Shown one piece after another: positions 18,447 through 29,381 of a DNA stretch of 64,000 nucleotides. The stretch spans positions 1 through 64,000 of the forward strand of contig CAWKNX010000011.1 of NCBI GenBank assembly GCA_963851085.1, written 5' to 3'. Under the pieces are notes generated by a model. The model was not told the origin of the DNA, searched no databases, and worked only from the letters and a program-made list of their open reading frames with translations. The translations under genes were made by a program, and so were the position numbers. The DNA is from DATFVJ01 sp963851085 (GTDB taxonomy: Bacteria > Actinomycetota > Actinomycetes > Streptosporangiales > Streptosporangiaceae). Numbering within the stretch: the first letter of the stretch is position 1; each line of letters starts with the position of its first letter.

Positions 18447-19409
18447 TCAACGGGGCATCGTGAGATCCAGCTCGAGCCAGTGTGCCAGATCCTTGATCTC
18501 GCGACCGATTGCTGCGGTCATGGTTTTGGTGAAGGCGACGTCCTGGTGGATCGCGTCGATCCGCAGTACCCCGGCTTTGCGGTCGGCGGTGGCGTCGAGC
18601 TTGCCCACCAGCCGGTCGGCGCAGAGGATCGGTAGGGCGAAGTACCCCCACCGGCGCTTGGCAGCGGGCTTATACATCTCCAGCTGGTAGTTGAACTCAA
18701 AGAGCTCGACGGTGCGCTTGCGGTCGTGGACGAGCCGGTCGAAGGGTGACAGCAATGCCGCACGCCCCGAGAACGGCTGGCCCAACAGGGATGGATCAAC
18801 TCGCCACGTGCCCTTGACCCCCTGGACCACCGCCGGCTCACCGGCCTCGCTCACGTCCACGGGTTCAACCGGACATTCGGGCCCTCGGGCGCGGGCGATG
18901 CCCAGAGCGCGCAGCCGTCGCTGGTCGCGGATGCGTAGCGCCTGGTCGACGGGGACTACCGGGTCATCGGGGTAGACCCGCGTTGCCAGGTCCCACAGCC
19001 GGTCGCGGCCGCTGCGTCCAGCGATGGCGACCTCGCCTCGCAACACCATGAACTCCAGCAGTTGCGTGACGTTGCGGTTGTTGGTCCACCCGGTCGATTT
19101 CCACGGCACCTTGCAGGTGTCCGGAAGATCGCGCGACGGTAGCGGCCCCGAAGAACCAAGCCGATCGAGGATGTCCAGGCGGCACGCATCGTTGGCGCGC
19201 ACCCAGTCGCGGTGGTACTCCTGCCAATAGGGCAGCTCCCCGCGCCCGGGCCACTCGGCCATCTCGGCGCGGTACAGGGTGAGATCTTCGTTGGGCCGGA
19301 TCAGCGCTCGGAGCTCGAGCAGCGTCCGGTTCTCAAGCGCGGGAACGCCGAAGCGGATCAACCTCGCCGAGCACCGGATCCGCCGGAAACAAGTCCCGGG
19401 CGGACTCAC
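18447..19409 (-). pseudogene. Winged-helix (AlkZ/YcaQ-like) DNA glycosylase-family protein, N-terminally truncated
   Basis: The 320-residue frame matches the HTH_42 family in its middle and end: ELPYWQEYHRDWVRANDACR, VPWKSTGWTNNRNVTQLLEF (winged helix), VKGTWRVDPSLL, ALLSPFDRLVHDRKRTVELF and YFALPILCADRLVGKLDATA. Family members are near 390-400 residues and start with a region carrying the QIDSV-type catalytic motif. Here the first 35 residues are unrelated, so roughly the first 100 family residues are missing. The family repairs alkylation and crosslink damage; this copy is probably inactive. Confidence 0.65.
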
Positions 19410-19837
19410 ACACGAATACCAGATCGCCGTCTGACGGCCCTACGCGGCTACGAGAAGAAGTAGGTCACTGCCACGATCACGTATTCGAGCCCAATACGCT
19501 CCCAGCCGGACGGCACTCGACTCGGACAAGGGCCAGTCACTGATCATGTCCACGCAGGCTTCAGGCTATTTCGCGGCACTGGCTGCCCACGCGTGTGTCC
19601 CACTCCCGCGCGGCCGATAGCGCCCGACCGGTGTCACGACAGGACTGCGGGTTGTCGCGAGCAGCGCCGCACGCTACCGGCATCTTTTAACCAGCGGAAG
19701 GGACAGCCATCATGCCGCTGAAGATCATGACGTTTAGATATGCCGACCCTAGTTCAGCAGGGATGGGGAGCATAACGAAACGCGACCATGTCGCGTCACG
19801 AGATCCAGGGTGCATACCACCAGGGCATGATCCTGGG
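19410..19837. other. Gene-poor stretch
   Basis: About 430 bases with only short featureless frames; no repeat, hairpin or RNA gene recognised. Confidence 0.3.
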
Positions 19838-20125
19838 TCAATACATCCAGGGCAATCTGTTATGGCCGGAGATTATCGAGTCAGCGTCCGCCGAGAGAGC
19901 AAGGCTATCCGCTGGCTGATGTGCACTCGCCTGGACATGGCCTGTGCTGCCGTGCCCCGGCGATGCTGACGCTGCGACGCCGAGACTGCCCAACACGAGA
20001 GCTGGAACGAGAATCCCGCGCGTCGCCCAGGCGCGAACCGCCCCAGTCGAGGGTTCACGGGGACCGCTGTCCACCGATCCGCTAGTCCGCATGATGACAT
20101 GCGATAACCACCTATGAGTCTTCAT
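19838..20125 (-). CDS. Possible small exported peptide
   Basis: A 95-residue frame begins at ATG 20125 with GAGGGG about nine bases upstream. After a polar 30-residue start comes a signal-like segment, RAWATRGILVPALVLGSLGV, then AASASPG, which would leave a mature part of about 40 residues ending NRLPWMY. No family is known to me. The surrounding kilobase is otherwise degenerate, so this could also be chance. Confidence 0.35.
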   Translation of the reverse strand: MKTHRWLSHVIMRTSGSVDSGPREPSTGAVRAWATRGILVPALVLGSLGVAASASPGHGSTGHVQASAHQPADSLALSADADSIISGHNRLPWMY

Positions 20126-21127
20126 CAGGGAGATCCCCTCATCGGTAACGTAGAAAGCAGATCCTCTAAGAGAGAGAAATTACACTAGAAGCCATCTCGG
20201 GGTATGACATTCGGATAGATCGGGGCGACATCCTGCCAGCCGTGCTTGATATCGTCCGTGACGCCATGGAGCCGTGCCGCTCGCGCCGTACTGACCACTG
20301 CCGTCTGTTTCGGTGGGTAGCACGGCAAGCATTGACCTATCGCGGTGAGTGCGGTTGCGGCTGACGGCGATGACCTGGCCGGGCAGGCGGGTGGTGGCTG
20401 TGCCGTGCCAGGCGGATACGAGCGTGATGTGTCGGGTCGCAGTGCGCGAGATCTCCCGAGGATGCACCGGTTAACCTGCCCGCTCCGCGCTGGCCGAGCG
20501 CCACCACCATCAGGTGTGCTATGCGGTTGATGTCCGCGAGCCGCTGGTCACCTGGGTAGGCGCCCTGCAGACGGGACGTGGTGGACGGCATTCGCGCATC
20601 ACCTGGCCAAGGGCAAGCCACAGCCGCGCGCCATTGCGCTGAAGCAGCCGGGCAAGTTGCGGCGACACCGCGCCGATCATCACGGCCGCCAGGCAACGCC
20701 GCGTGGTGGCCCGCTGCAGGGTCATCCAGGCGCTGCGGGAGCATGACCACGCCGGAACCCGGTCGCCTTCTCCGCCGGCCCCGACCACGCGGCGCGGCGC
20801 CGACCGCGCCGCCCGGCGCCGATGGCGGCAGCCGCCCGGCGACATCACCTGGGAACGCGAAAGCAGTATGCGACAGGGTAGAAAGACACGGTATGGGAAC
20901 TCCGGGAAGAAGGGCCTAGGCACCACCTCTTCTACCGGAAGCTTCCCCAGATCCCTGCAAAAACGGACACCTCACCAGTCGTGTTACGCCACGCCAGCCT
21001 GTACAGCACCGGTTAGCACTCACCACTACCGGCCATCGCCAGTCCCAGCCATTAGGCAAATACGCTATTTTATACGGGGCCGCGCCCACGGAGGTGGTGT
21101 ATGAGATGATCACCTCGCGATCTATTT
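20126..21127. other. Degenerate stretch, no supported gene
   Basis: About 1 kb without a convincing gene. Minus-strand frames contain short protein-like text (RLQGAYPGDQRLADINRIAH) but no domain or start I can defend. It probably consists of decayed coding sequence. Confidence 0.3.
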
Positions 21128-21390
21128 CTATTTGAGCACAAGCAGACGTGCTGCCCGGCAGGGGCGGGTGTCTCGGGGATGCCGGCCAGCGGGTCTGGCT
21201 GCCCGGCGCGTTCCCACGCCGCGGTAGTCGGCATACAGCCGGATCAGCTCCGCCAACACGGGGATCGTGCGAATGTGCGCGGACCTGGAGCGGGCGCCGT
21301 TGGCGTTCATCCGGGAAACACCGTGACCTCGCGTCCGGCGGCGGCGATGTCCTCGTGCCGGAGCCCGAGCGCTTCCAAGATCCGCATCAG
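21128..21390 (-). pseudogene. Tyrosine recombinase/integrase fragment, frameshifted
   Basis: The minus strand reads LMRILEALGLRHEDIAAAGR, EVTVFP in one frame, then NANGARSRSAHIRTIPVLAE, LIRLYADY in the next. This is the strand-loop-helix region after the first catalytic Arg in actinobacterial XerC/D-like integrases (GLRHEDxxxxGRExxVxPRxxxNGARSKSxxxRTVPVxxELxRLYADY). The first catalytic Arg context is damaged, and the C-terminal HxxR and Tyr are absent. It may be what is left of the element that used the tRNA-Tyr-like site at 9.2 kb, though this link is speculative. Confidence 0.6.
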
Positions 21391-21701
21391 TTCACGCCGA
21401 CACGCCCAGCACCAGACAATTCAGTCACACCTGGAGCAGGCACCCCATACACCACTCGCGTGGATGCTAACTTTATAACGGCATTGCAGGCCGGCGAGCG
21501 GAATCATGGAACCTGCGGTGCAAATTTCATTGCATCATCTGCAAACCGAAGGAGCGTGATCATTTCCTCATCCCGGTTAATTCTCTCAGGATTCGAGTGA
21601 GAACTGCCCACAACGGGTATTAACGCGGCTGATGTTCCGCGCATCTCCTTCAGGTACCAGCTGCGAGCTTGTCCACAGGCGGTAGAAAATGCAAGGCGAT
21701 C
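21391..21701. other. Intergenic stretch upstream of the second SARP gene
   Basis: No gene recognised. It should contain the promoter of the SARP gene; no operator-like repeat stands out. Confidence 0.3.
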
Positions 21702-24700
21702 ATGGAATTCCGGGCGCTCGGGCCGATTGAGCTTTGGTCGGCCGGGCAGCAACGTGATCTTGGGCCAGCCAGGGCGCGGTGTGTCCTGGCCATCCTCCTG
21801 TTGACGCCGCGCACGATAGTGCCCGTTGAGGCCCTCATTGACAGGCTGTGGGATACCCGGCCTCCGCCAAAGGCCCGAGAGAGTCTCTCGGTCTACATCA
21901 CCCGGCTTCGGGCGTCACTCCGGCAGGCTCTGGGCGATAGCGTACGGCTGGTGGGGCGCGCGAGGGGCTACGTGCTCGACGTCGATCCTGAGGCGGTCGA
22001 CTTGCATCAGTTCCGCCGATTGCGCCGGCAAGCGGACGCGCTGACCGCCAGCGGCGACTACGATCATGCGGCCTCGCTGCTGCGCGAGGCGGACGGGCTC
22101 TGGCGCGGCCAGGCGCTGGCAGGGATCCGCGGCGACTGGGTGGCGCGGATGCGTGACAGCCTCGAAGAGGAGCGCCGGGCGGCCATCCTGGAGCGCGTCG
22201 AGTGCGAGCTGGAGCTTGGCCGGCATGCCGACCTGGTCGGGGAGCTTCGCCATCTGCTGGCTCAGTACCCGCTGGATGAGACATTCATCGCCCACCAGAT
22301 GACGGCTCTGTACTGGAACGGCAGGCCAGGTGACGCACTTAGCCTCTACCGGGAAACCCGCAGCCGCCTTATCGATGAGCAGGGCACCGAACCTGGGCCA
22401 ATGCTGTCCGAACTCCATCAGCGCATCCTGCGCCGCGACCCCCAGCTTGCCGTAAGGCCCGCCGGCCAACGTGCTGGCCGTGTGCCACGGCCAGACACCC
22501 TTCCGCCCGAGACGGTGGAATTTGTGGGCCGCAGCGAGGAACTCGGGCTGCTCACCGGGGAGCATGGCGACGCCCCCCGGATCAGCGTGATCGAGGGCAT
22601 GCCCGGCGTGGGAAAGACCGCGCTGGCGGTCCACGCTGCCCGCATCGTCTCCGAGCAGTACCCGGACGGGGTGTTCTACCTCAACCTTCATACCCACGAC
22701 CACGGGGAGCCCCTCGCTCGACCCAGCCGAGGCACTGCACCGCCTGCTCCGGATGCTGACCGTGCCGGCCACGCAGATACCTGACGCTATCGGCGAGCGC
22801 GCCGCGCTGTGGCGAGCCCAGCTGAGCCGCCGCCGCGCCGTCGTGATTCTCGACGACGCTGCCAGGCATGACCAGATCCGCCCGCTCCTGCCGGTGGCGG
22901 GCCGGTGCCTGATCTTGATCACCACCCGGCGCAGGCTTCCCGACCTTCAGGGCGCCCGCACGCTGACCCTCGACGTACTGTCCACCGATGACGCGATCAC
23001 GCTGTTCCGGCGGATCGCGGGGCAGGGCAGGGCCCAGGACGAGGACAAGGTCGTCACGGCCGTGGGACTGTGCGGGCGCTTGCCGCTCGCGATCCAGCTC
23101 ACCGCCAGTAGGCTCGCGCAAGACTACCCGCCCGGGCTCGCCGACCTGATCGAGGAACTGTCGCAGTCTCCCGCTCAGCTCGGCGGCACCGGCGCGGCAA
23201 GCCCGGAGGTGATGTCTGCCTTCGACCTGTCCTACCGTGCGCTGGAACCCGACCACCAGCGGATCTTCCGGCGGCTGGGCGTGAGCCCTTGCGCTTATGT
23301 CAGCCTGCAGGCTGCCGCAGCCCTGGGCGGCTGCACCCTCGCCGAGGCAGAAAAAGCCCTCGTCACTCTGCTCGATCATCACCTGCTGGCACGAGCCCCA
23401 GCCGGTCAGTTCCGTTTCCACGACCTTATCCGCGGATACGCGGCCGTGCGCGCCGCGCGTGATGACCCCGAGCCTGAGCAGCGACAGGCAGTCGCCAGGC
23501 TCCTTGACTACTATCTGCACACAGCCGATGAGGCTGACCGGGTACTTCATCCGTTCCGACGCCGGATGCCCGTGTCGGTCACCCATCTACCAGCCGCGAG
23601 CCCGGCATTGGGCACGCAGGAAGACGCGGCAGGCTGGCTGGAATCGGAATGGCGCAACATCCTGCAGGCCGCGCAACACGCGGGCAGGCACGAATGGAAG
23701 CGGAAGTGCGCCGATCTCACCCACGTGCTGGCCGACTTCGTGGAGACCAGGGCGTACTGGGATGAGGCAATCGCGGCCCACACCCTGGCCCTGCAGGCCT
23801 GCCGTGACCTCGCTGATCCGGCCAGGATCGCGCAGGCGTCACTGGAGCTCAGCGCGGTGAGCCAGCAGACCGGTCGCCACGAGGCGACGCTTCCCCTGGC
23901 TGAGGACGCCGCGGCGATCTACCGGTCGCTGGCCGACCGGCGAGGCGAGGCCGAAGCCCTCGACCAGATAGGCATGGCCCACCAGCGTGCGGCCCGTTCC
24001 CGTGAGGCCCTCGCCTATTTCCACGAAGCAAGGATTCTGTACCACGGCACCGCGGACCAGCGTGGCGTGGCCAATACGTTGAGTCATTCCGGGATCGCTT
24101 GCTGGCACCTTGGGCGCTATCCCGACGCAATGGGTCACCTCCGTGAAGCGCTTTCGCTCTACCGTGATGTCGGCGACAGGCGCGGCGAGGCGAAAACCCT
24201 CAACAATCTAGGAAGGACGCAACTTTATTGCGGTTATCATAGAGACGCGCTCGAAGGCTATCAGAAGTCACTGGAAATATTTAGCGAGATAGGCGGAGCG
24301 CAGAACGAAGCGATTCTGTACCATAACATCGGAGGCGTCTACCATTACAAGGGCAGCTACGAGGAAGCTCTTGCTGCTTGCCGGCGGGCACTCGCCATAT
24401 ACCGTGACATCGGCGATCTCCCGGATGAAGCCGACGTGCTCAATGACATTGGCGCAATTTACCAAAGCGCAGAGTGCTATGATGAGGCGCTGATTCATCA
24501 CCAGAAGGCGAGATTGATCGCTGAGGAGATTGGGAATCTGTCCCAGCAGGTGATCGCACTTCGCAGGATAGCCGACGTGCGTCGCGGATCCGGCCAGCAC
24601 AGCGAGGCGTTTGATCATTACCACACCGCTCTCAGGCTGGCCAGGGAGATCGGCGACCCATACGAGGAGGCCAAAATCCTCGAAGGAATCGCAGAATCGA

Positions 24701-24846
24701 CGCTCAACACACAGCGGCCCCATGCCGCGCGGATCGTATTCAGGCAGGCGCTGGACATCTTCGAACGGCTCGGCGTGCCAGAGGCAGAGTCGGCGCGGAT
24801 ACGCATAGAGACCATGAGCCCCTCCTCCGGCCGCCGCATCTCCTAG
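21702..24846 (+). pseudogene. SARP regulator with NB-ARC and TPR regions, split by one frameshift
   Basis: From ATG 21702 the first frame gives a winged helix (MEFRALGPIELW; LIDRLWDTRPPPKARESLSV), a BTAD ending near EPGPMLSELH, and an NB-ARC start with P-loop EGMPGVGKTALAVH. It goes off frame after LNLHTHDHGE. The second frame continues with LTVPATQIPDAIGERAALWR, AVVILDDAA, LILITTRRRLPDL, GRLPLAIQLTASRL and at least six TPR units (GRYPDAMGHLREALSLYRDV, GSYEEALAACRRALAIYRDI). The break, near 22710, is one extra C in a GAGCCCCTCG run. The two halves are otherwise perfectly continuous, so this may be a sequencing error or a recent mutation. Intact, it would be a 1047-residue activator. Confidence 0.82.
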
Positions 24847-25057
24847 TCCGGCGCGCAGCCGCTGGCCGTCCGCGATGGTGGAGGGAAGTGGCCGGTTGGC
24901 ACATCTTCGAAGCTGGCGCCTTTGACGACGAGCTGGACAGTCAGAAAACGGTGACTGGGGCACGGAGATCTTCAGTGCAATTCAGCACAGTCGGGATGGA
25001 CCAGGGTCTATGCACAGGACGGGGGCGGAGCTCGGCTGATCGCCGAGCGGGTCCGGG

Positions 25058-25109
25058 CGGTCTTATCGGTGAACGCGCTGCCTTTTCGGTGCGTTCACCG
25101 ATAAGACCG
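25058..25109. terminator. Perfect 19-bp inverted repeat
   Basis: CGGTCTTATCGGTGAACGC at 25058-25076 is exactly complementary to 25091-25109 across a 14-base loop. It lies about 210 bases downstream of the SARP gene stop. It has no T-run, so an intrinsic terminator is likely but unproved; a protein-binding site or MITE-like end is also possible. Confidence 0.6.
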
Positions 25110-25141
25110 TGGGTCACAGTAAGTGGGCGTAGTACGGGGCA

Positions 25142-25430
25142 TTGGTCATTCCCACCCAGGGCTTTTCCGTCTTCATCAGTGCGCACCCGCGCGTCCGCAC
25201 GGTCCTTGAGCAGCAGGTGTATGACCGGCTCACCGAGGACCGCGCGCCGTGGGCACCGTCCTCACTAGCTCTGACAGGCCAGATCTGTTCCATCTTTCTT
25301 ACCGACATCACCGCGTTCGGTTCCAGCAGCCGTAACGACGAGGATCGCCGAGCGGTTCGCCGCGCGATGTACACCATCCTTGAGGACACGTTCCAGAAAT
25401 CGAACGGGCCCTGGCTCGCGTGCCATCATG
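25142..25430 (+). pseudogene. Nucleotide-cyclase-like domain, N-terminal fragment
   Basis: The plus strand reads GQICSIFLTDITAFGSSSRN, then DEDRRAVRRAMYTILEDTFQ and GPWLACHH. This fits a family of actinobacterial proteins with a class-III-cyclase-like fold (FxDIxGFxxxxRxDxxRxxLRxxMYxIxxxAFxxSGxxWxACHHEDRGDGVLV). The DRGDG part that should follow CHHE is lost through a frame change. It is a remnant. Confidence 0.5.
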
Positions 25431-25780
25431 CGGCATGTGACCCCCGACATCTACCACCCCACCGCCGCTGACACCGAGAGCCGCGCGAACCAGAGCAGGG
25501 AAAGCCCCATATCGCCCTGCGCATGCCCACGATCCCGCCCGGCTGCCGCACGCCGACGCCCCGCCTGGCCAGGTGACACCCGTCCGGTCCGGGCAGCGCA
25601 GGGCGCAGGCCGAGGCCGAGTCTGCGCCCAGGGGCTACGCGCTACCAGCCGGGGCGGCCGCAGGCACGGCGGTAGGGCACTGGAGAGCATCGTGCCGGGA
25701 AACTACGGCCCGCGGGATTCGGGGAGTCTCGCGGCAAAGGATCTCTGCCAGCAGGCATCTCACCGAGCGGCTTAACCGGC
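25431..25780. other. Gene-poor stretch
   Basis: No supported gene or repeat; short arginine/alanine-rich frames only. Confidence 0.3.
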
Positions 25781-26566
25781 TCATCCCACTCGCTCGGCAA
25801 GGAAGTCCTCCCAGGTCCGGCGGCCCGCAGCGTGGTCAGGCGCCAGGTTAGCGCCGGCCCGGAACGCGCGTGCGGCCTTGCCCGGCAGCCAGACCGGCGC
25901 GATCAGCCGGTGCCGGTGACTGGCCCGGAGGTACCCGCGGAACAACTCGGCCATGCCGTACGCCCGCGGCCCGCCCATGTCAGGGACCAGGCCGGCCGGA
26001 TCGCCGAGGGTGAGCTCCACGAGCCGCGCCGCCACCTCCCCGGCATCGACCGGCTGGAACCGGAAGCCGGCCGAGGCCGGCATCACCGGCAGCTTCGCCA
26101 GCTGCCGCGCCGTCATCAGGATCAGGTCATGAAACTGGGTGGCGCGCAGCGTCGTCCACGGCAGGCCCGAGTCGGCCACGACCCGCTCCGCGGCCAGCTT
26201 GGAGCCGAAGTAGCCGAACATGGCGCGGTCGACGCCGCTGACCACCGGGATCCGGTCGGCGCCGACAACTGAGATATACACCAGGTGGGGTGTCCCCGCC
26301 CGTACCGCCGCCCGCACCAGGTTCCTGGCCTTTCCCTCATCGCCCTTGGAGCTGCCCGCGCAGTGCACGATCGTCTTGACCCCCGCCACCGCCGGCTCGA
26401 TCCCCTCGCCCGTGGCCAGGTCACCGGTCATGAGCTCGGTGCCGTCCCCCGCTTCGCGGCGGCGCCGGCTGAGCACCCGCACGACGCAGCCGCCGTCCCG
26501 CAGCCGCGGGACGACGAGCCGCCCGAGCGTGCCCGTGCCGCCTGTAACCAGGATGGATGATGTCAT
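25781..26566 (-). CDS. NmrA-like atypical SDR, NAD(P)-binding protein
   Basis: Starts at ATG 26566 and gives 261 residues. The Rossmann motif SILVTGGTGTLGRLVVPRL is at the N-terminus. It is followed by TIVHCAGSSKG, VYISVVGADRIP and FGYFGSKLAAERVVADSGLP, with the YxxxK-like step replaced as in atypical SDRs; WTTLRATQFHD is typical of the NmrA/SDR_a5 group. These proteins sense NAD(P) or reduce small substrates. A decayed ECF sigma gene is divergent, a pairing common in actinobacteria. Confidence 0.85.
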   Translation of the reverse strand: MTSSILVTGGTGTLGRLVVPRLRDGGCVVRVLSRRRREAGDGTELMTGDLATGEGIEPAVAGVKTIVHCAGSSKGDEGKARNLVRAAVRAGTPHLVYISVVGADRIPVVSGVDRAMFGYFGSKLAAERVVADSGLPWTTLRATQFHDLILMTARQLAKLPVMPASAGFRFQPVDAGEVAARLVELTLGDPAGLVPDMGGPRAYGMAELFRGYLRASHRHRLIAPVWLPGKAARAFRAGANLAPDHAAGRRTWEDFLAERVG

Positions 26567-26787
26567 GGGCTCCTCCTCGCCTCAAGGTCGTTGCGGGCCG
26601 CCGGGAAAGGCGGTCGCGCGGGAAGCCGACCGGCCTTGTTTCATCGGCCGCTGCGCCGTCCTGTGCTCTCAGCCCGGCTTCGGGGCAGCTACGGATTCAT
26701 CCGAGCTTGCATGGTGCGTCTCCTTGTCACATCGATCGTGTTCGGGGGGTCACTTCTATGACAGGTGGCAACGGGAGAATGTGACCG

Positions 26788-26940
26788 ATGGAGGAGAACG
26801 AGCGGTTGGCCTTCGTGCTCCACGACATGTCCGAGCTGCCCTTCGACGAGATCGCTCCCATGGCCGGTCGATCTCCGTTGGCGGCCCCGACAGCGCGCGA
26901 GCAGGGCACGACGACGCGTCCAGGCCGTAGCCTCAACTTC
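26788..26940 (+). pseudogene. ECF sigma factor region 4 fragment (SigJ-like)
   Basis: The plus strand reads NERLAFVLHDMSELPFDEIA, PMAGRSPLAA, then, in the next frame, ASRARRRVQA. This is the sigma region 4 recognition helix of ECF41/SigJ-like factors (AERxAFVLHDxFxVPFDEIAxIVGRSPAAARQLASRARRRVQ). The N-terminal region 2 and the C-terminal SnoaL-like domain are not intact. Confidence 0.6.
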
Positions 26941-27481
26941 TCATGCCTGGCAGGGGCGTGGTGGCGTGGCCGTGACAGTAGCGTCGGTCGTCGGCGGCGA
27001 AGCCGCGATGGCACGGTTGAACGGCTCCTGGGGTTTCCAGGGTTCAGCCGGAGCGGCGTCGCGGTTTTCGGCGGCGAGGCGGGATCGGGAAGTCCGCGCC
27101 GCTAGCCTCGGCGCGTTCCGCGGAAGCAGGCAACGCCGCTGGGTTCGGAGCAGGCGAGGGCGGCAGCGCCTCCGGCGGGTCATCGGCTGCTCCATGTCAC
27201 CCAGCGCAGAACACCATTCAGGAGGCGGCAGGTAATGACTCTCGACGAGGTGGTCCCACATCCGCAGTATCGGATGTGTCACTCCCGTACCATCAGCCCC
27301 GTACCATCAGCGCCCCGCCCACGGCCGTGTGGGATGAATCGCGAGGTATTGAGAGTCGTTGCGCATCGCGCAGAGTCGCCACGCGTCGGCTGGTCCCAAG
27401 CTCAGGCCGGGCGGTTCCCAGGACTGGACATCTGCCCCGCCCGGCCTCACCCTGAAAGCAGGGGTATGGGGGGTATGAACT
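26941..27481. other. Gene-poor stretch
   Basis: About 540 bases between the sigma fragment and the small membrane protein gene. The first bases may be decayed sigma-factor coding sequence; no other gene or repeat recognised. Confidence 0.3.
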
Positions 27482-27727
27482 ATGGGGTGGGTAATCGTCC
27501 TGATCGTCCTGGTTGGCGCCGGGTACTTAATATCGTTGCGGCTGCATCCGTTCCGCCGCTGTCCCGCCTGCAACGGCACTGGGCGGCGCCGCGGGGCCAT
27601 GTTCACTTACTCGCATCGCCGGTGCCGCCGCTGCGGCGGTGGCAGCCGGCAGGAGCGGCTCGGCGTGCGGTGGGGCCTGGCCGGTGACCGCCAGCAGCTC
27701 CCCGGCCGCGGACGCGGCGGCGGGTGA
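27482..27727 (+). CDS. Small membrane protein with a zinc-ribbon-like motif
   Basis: ATG at 27482 with a GGGGGG run about eight bases upstream. Residues 2-19 form one membrane helix (GWVIVLIVLVGAGYLISL), followed by two CxxC pairs in RRCPACNGTGRRRGA and RRCRRCGG, a DnaJ-like zinc-ribbon pattern. The last 30 residues are basic and low in features. Such short proteins are common in actinobacteria with no known function. Confidence 0.7.
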   Translation: MGWVIVLIVLVGAGYLISLRLHPFRRCPACNGTGRRRGAMFTYSHRRCRRCGGGSRQERLGVRWGLAGDRQQLPGRGRGGG

Positions 27728-27886
27728 GTTCCCGGCGTCCTGCGACGCGGCCCGATGACGCCGACCTGACCGGGCCGCGAGCGACGTGTCGAATACGTGT
27801 TCGCACACGGGAGACGTGCGAGGCCGACGCCAGGGCTGCGCCCGGCCGGGTGCCCATGGGCAACTCCGATCGCCGCCGGCGCACTG

Positions 27887-28075
27887 TCAGCTAGTCAGCT
27901 CGGTGAGCTCGCCGTCCCGCGGCCGGCCCGGCCCTCTGCGCCGCGCAGCCCGGAACTCGGTTGGTGACAGGTCGACAAGATGACCGGACCTGCGGACCTC
28001 GTAGGTGCCCTGGTCCAGCTCGACATCCGCGAACGTGAGCACCGGCCCCCGCTTGACACCGTAGCCGGATCGCAC
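27887..28075 (-). pseudogene. Response-regulator (OmpR-type) DNA-binding domain fragment
   Basis: The minus strand reads GPVLTFADVELDQGTYEVRR, SGHLVDLSPTEFR. This is the first beta-sheet and start of the winged helix of OmpR/PhoB regulators (LxFADLxLDxxxxEVxRxGxxVxLSPTEFxLLRxL). It changes to unrelated residues after EFR. No receiver domain is seen. Confidence 0.6.
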
Positions 28076-28280
28076 ATCAGGTGTGCGGAATCACCCGCGG
28101 CAGTCGTTATGGAGCATTATTCCGAACGGCTGCCGTGGGCGTGTCACCGTTGCGGGTTCGGCCCGCCGATCAGTGGCGCCGGATCGTCGATGCCCGGATC
28201 AGCGCGCCGCCGTTCGGCCAGGGTGGTGCCCCACCGGTAGTGCCCGGTCATTGGATCTCCTCGGGCGGTGTCCAGGTCCG

Positions 28281-28475
28281 TCATAGCTCCCAGAACGGCC
28301 GCAGCTCGAACGTCCCGATCTTGGCGGTCGGGTGCCGCGATGCGACCTCGATCGCCTCGTCCAGGTCGGCGCACTCGAGCACGTTGAAGCCGGCGACCTG
28401 CTCTTTGGTCTCTGCGAACGGCCCATCGCTGATCAGCATCTCGCCGCCGCGCACCCCAGCATAGTTACCGCGATC
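28281..28475 (-). pseudogene. YCII/DGPF-domain protein, N-terminally truncated
   Basis: The minus strand reads MLISDGPFAETKEQVAGFNV, then LECADLDEAIEVASRHPTAK and IGTFELRPFWEL, ending at 28281. DGPFAETKE is the family signature. Members are usually about 110-120 residues and start with a MKYMLLIY-type strand, which is missing. These proteins often neighbour ECF sigma factors, as at 26.8 kb. The frame upstream runs into the glycosylase gene. Confidence 0.55.
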
Positions 28476-28588
28476 ATGGACGAGCCCGGCGCGCTCCTTC
28501 GCGAGGACGTGGTGGGGGCCGCAGCACCGGACGCGCAGCAGGGTCAGGGCGGAAGTAGTCAACAAAGATTGTGACGACCGGCGATGGT

Positions 28589-29257
28589 TCAGCGGGTGAG
28601 GGCGCTGTCGGCTGCGCCACCGTAGAGTTCGGCGGCCCGCCAGCAGTACCAGGCCACGACCGAACGGTACGGCCGGTACGGGTCGCCGAGCGGCTCGAGC
28701 TCTTTCGCCGTCGGCGTCGGGATCCCCCAGGCCAGCCCGAACCCCTTCCTGACCCCGAGATCGCCTGTCGGCCACACGTCCAGGCGCCGTAGCTGGAAGA
28801 TGAGGAACATCTCGGCCGTCCATTTCCCGATTCCCCGGACGGTCGAGAGCCGGGCGACCACCTCGGCGTCGCTCTCGGCCCTCAGTCCTGCCTGATCGAG
28901 CACAACGGTCCCGTCCAGTACCTTGGTCGCCAGATCCTGCAGCGACGCCGTCTTATTGGCGGACAGGCCAGCGGAACGGAGTCTGTCGGCAGGCAACGAC
29001 AGCAGCCGCTCCGGGCTCACGTCACCGCCGAGCGCGGCGATCAGGCGCCCATGGATGGCGGCAGCCGCGGCCCCGGCCAGCTGCTGGTAAAGAACCGAGC
29101 GGACCAGGGCCGCGAAATGGGTCTCGGTCGGCGGGCGCACCCGGGGAGGACCGGCCTCGGTGACGAGGCGGCGCATGACGGGGTCCAGCTCGGACAGGAT
29201 GACGGCGGCCGCAGGGTAACTGCGTGCCGGGCGGGTGGATGTCGGCCGGTCGGGCAT
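28589..29257 (-). CDS. DNA-3-methyladenine glycosylase 2 family (HhH-GPD)
   Basis: Starts at ATG 29257, 222 residues. The HhH-GPD core is clear: FAALVRSVLYQQLAGAAAAA (typical LxxxIxxQQLS), the hairpin LSTVRGIGKWTAEMFLIFQL, and the catalytic Asp in WPTGDLGVRKG. It removes alkylated bases from DNA as the first step of base excision repair. Intact and apparently monocistronic. Confidence 0.9.
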   Translation of the reverse strand: MPDRPTSTRPARSYPAAAVILSELDPVMRRLVTEAGPPRVRPPTETHFAALVRSVLYQQLAGAAAAAIHGRLIAALGGDVSPERLLSLPADRLRSAGLSANKTASLQDLATKVLDGTVVLDQAGLRAESDAEVVARLSTVRGIGKWTAEMFLIFQLRRLDVWPTGDLGVRKGFGLAWGIPTPTAKELEPLGDPYRPYRSVVAWYCWRAAELYGGAADSALTR

Positions 29258-29381
29258 GGGCTAAGTGTGCCCCTTGCCACCGGCTCAGGCCGGCTTGGCC
29301 GGCGGGGCCTCGCCGGCTGCGGCAGCGCCGCCGCCTTGCCGTCACCCCACCCGCTCGCGGGCCGGGCGGCCCGGCCGGTTG

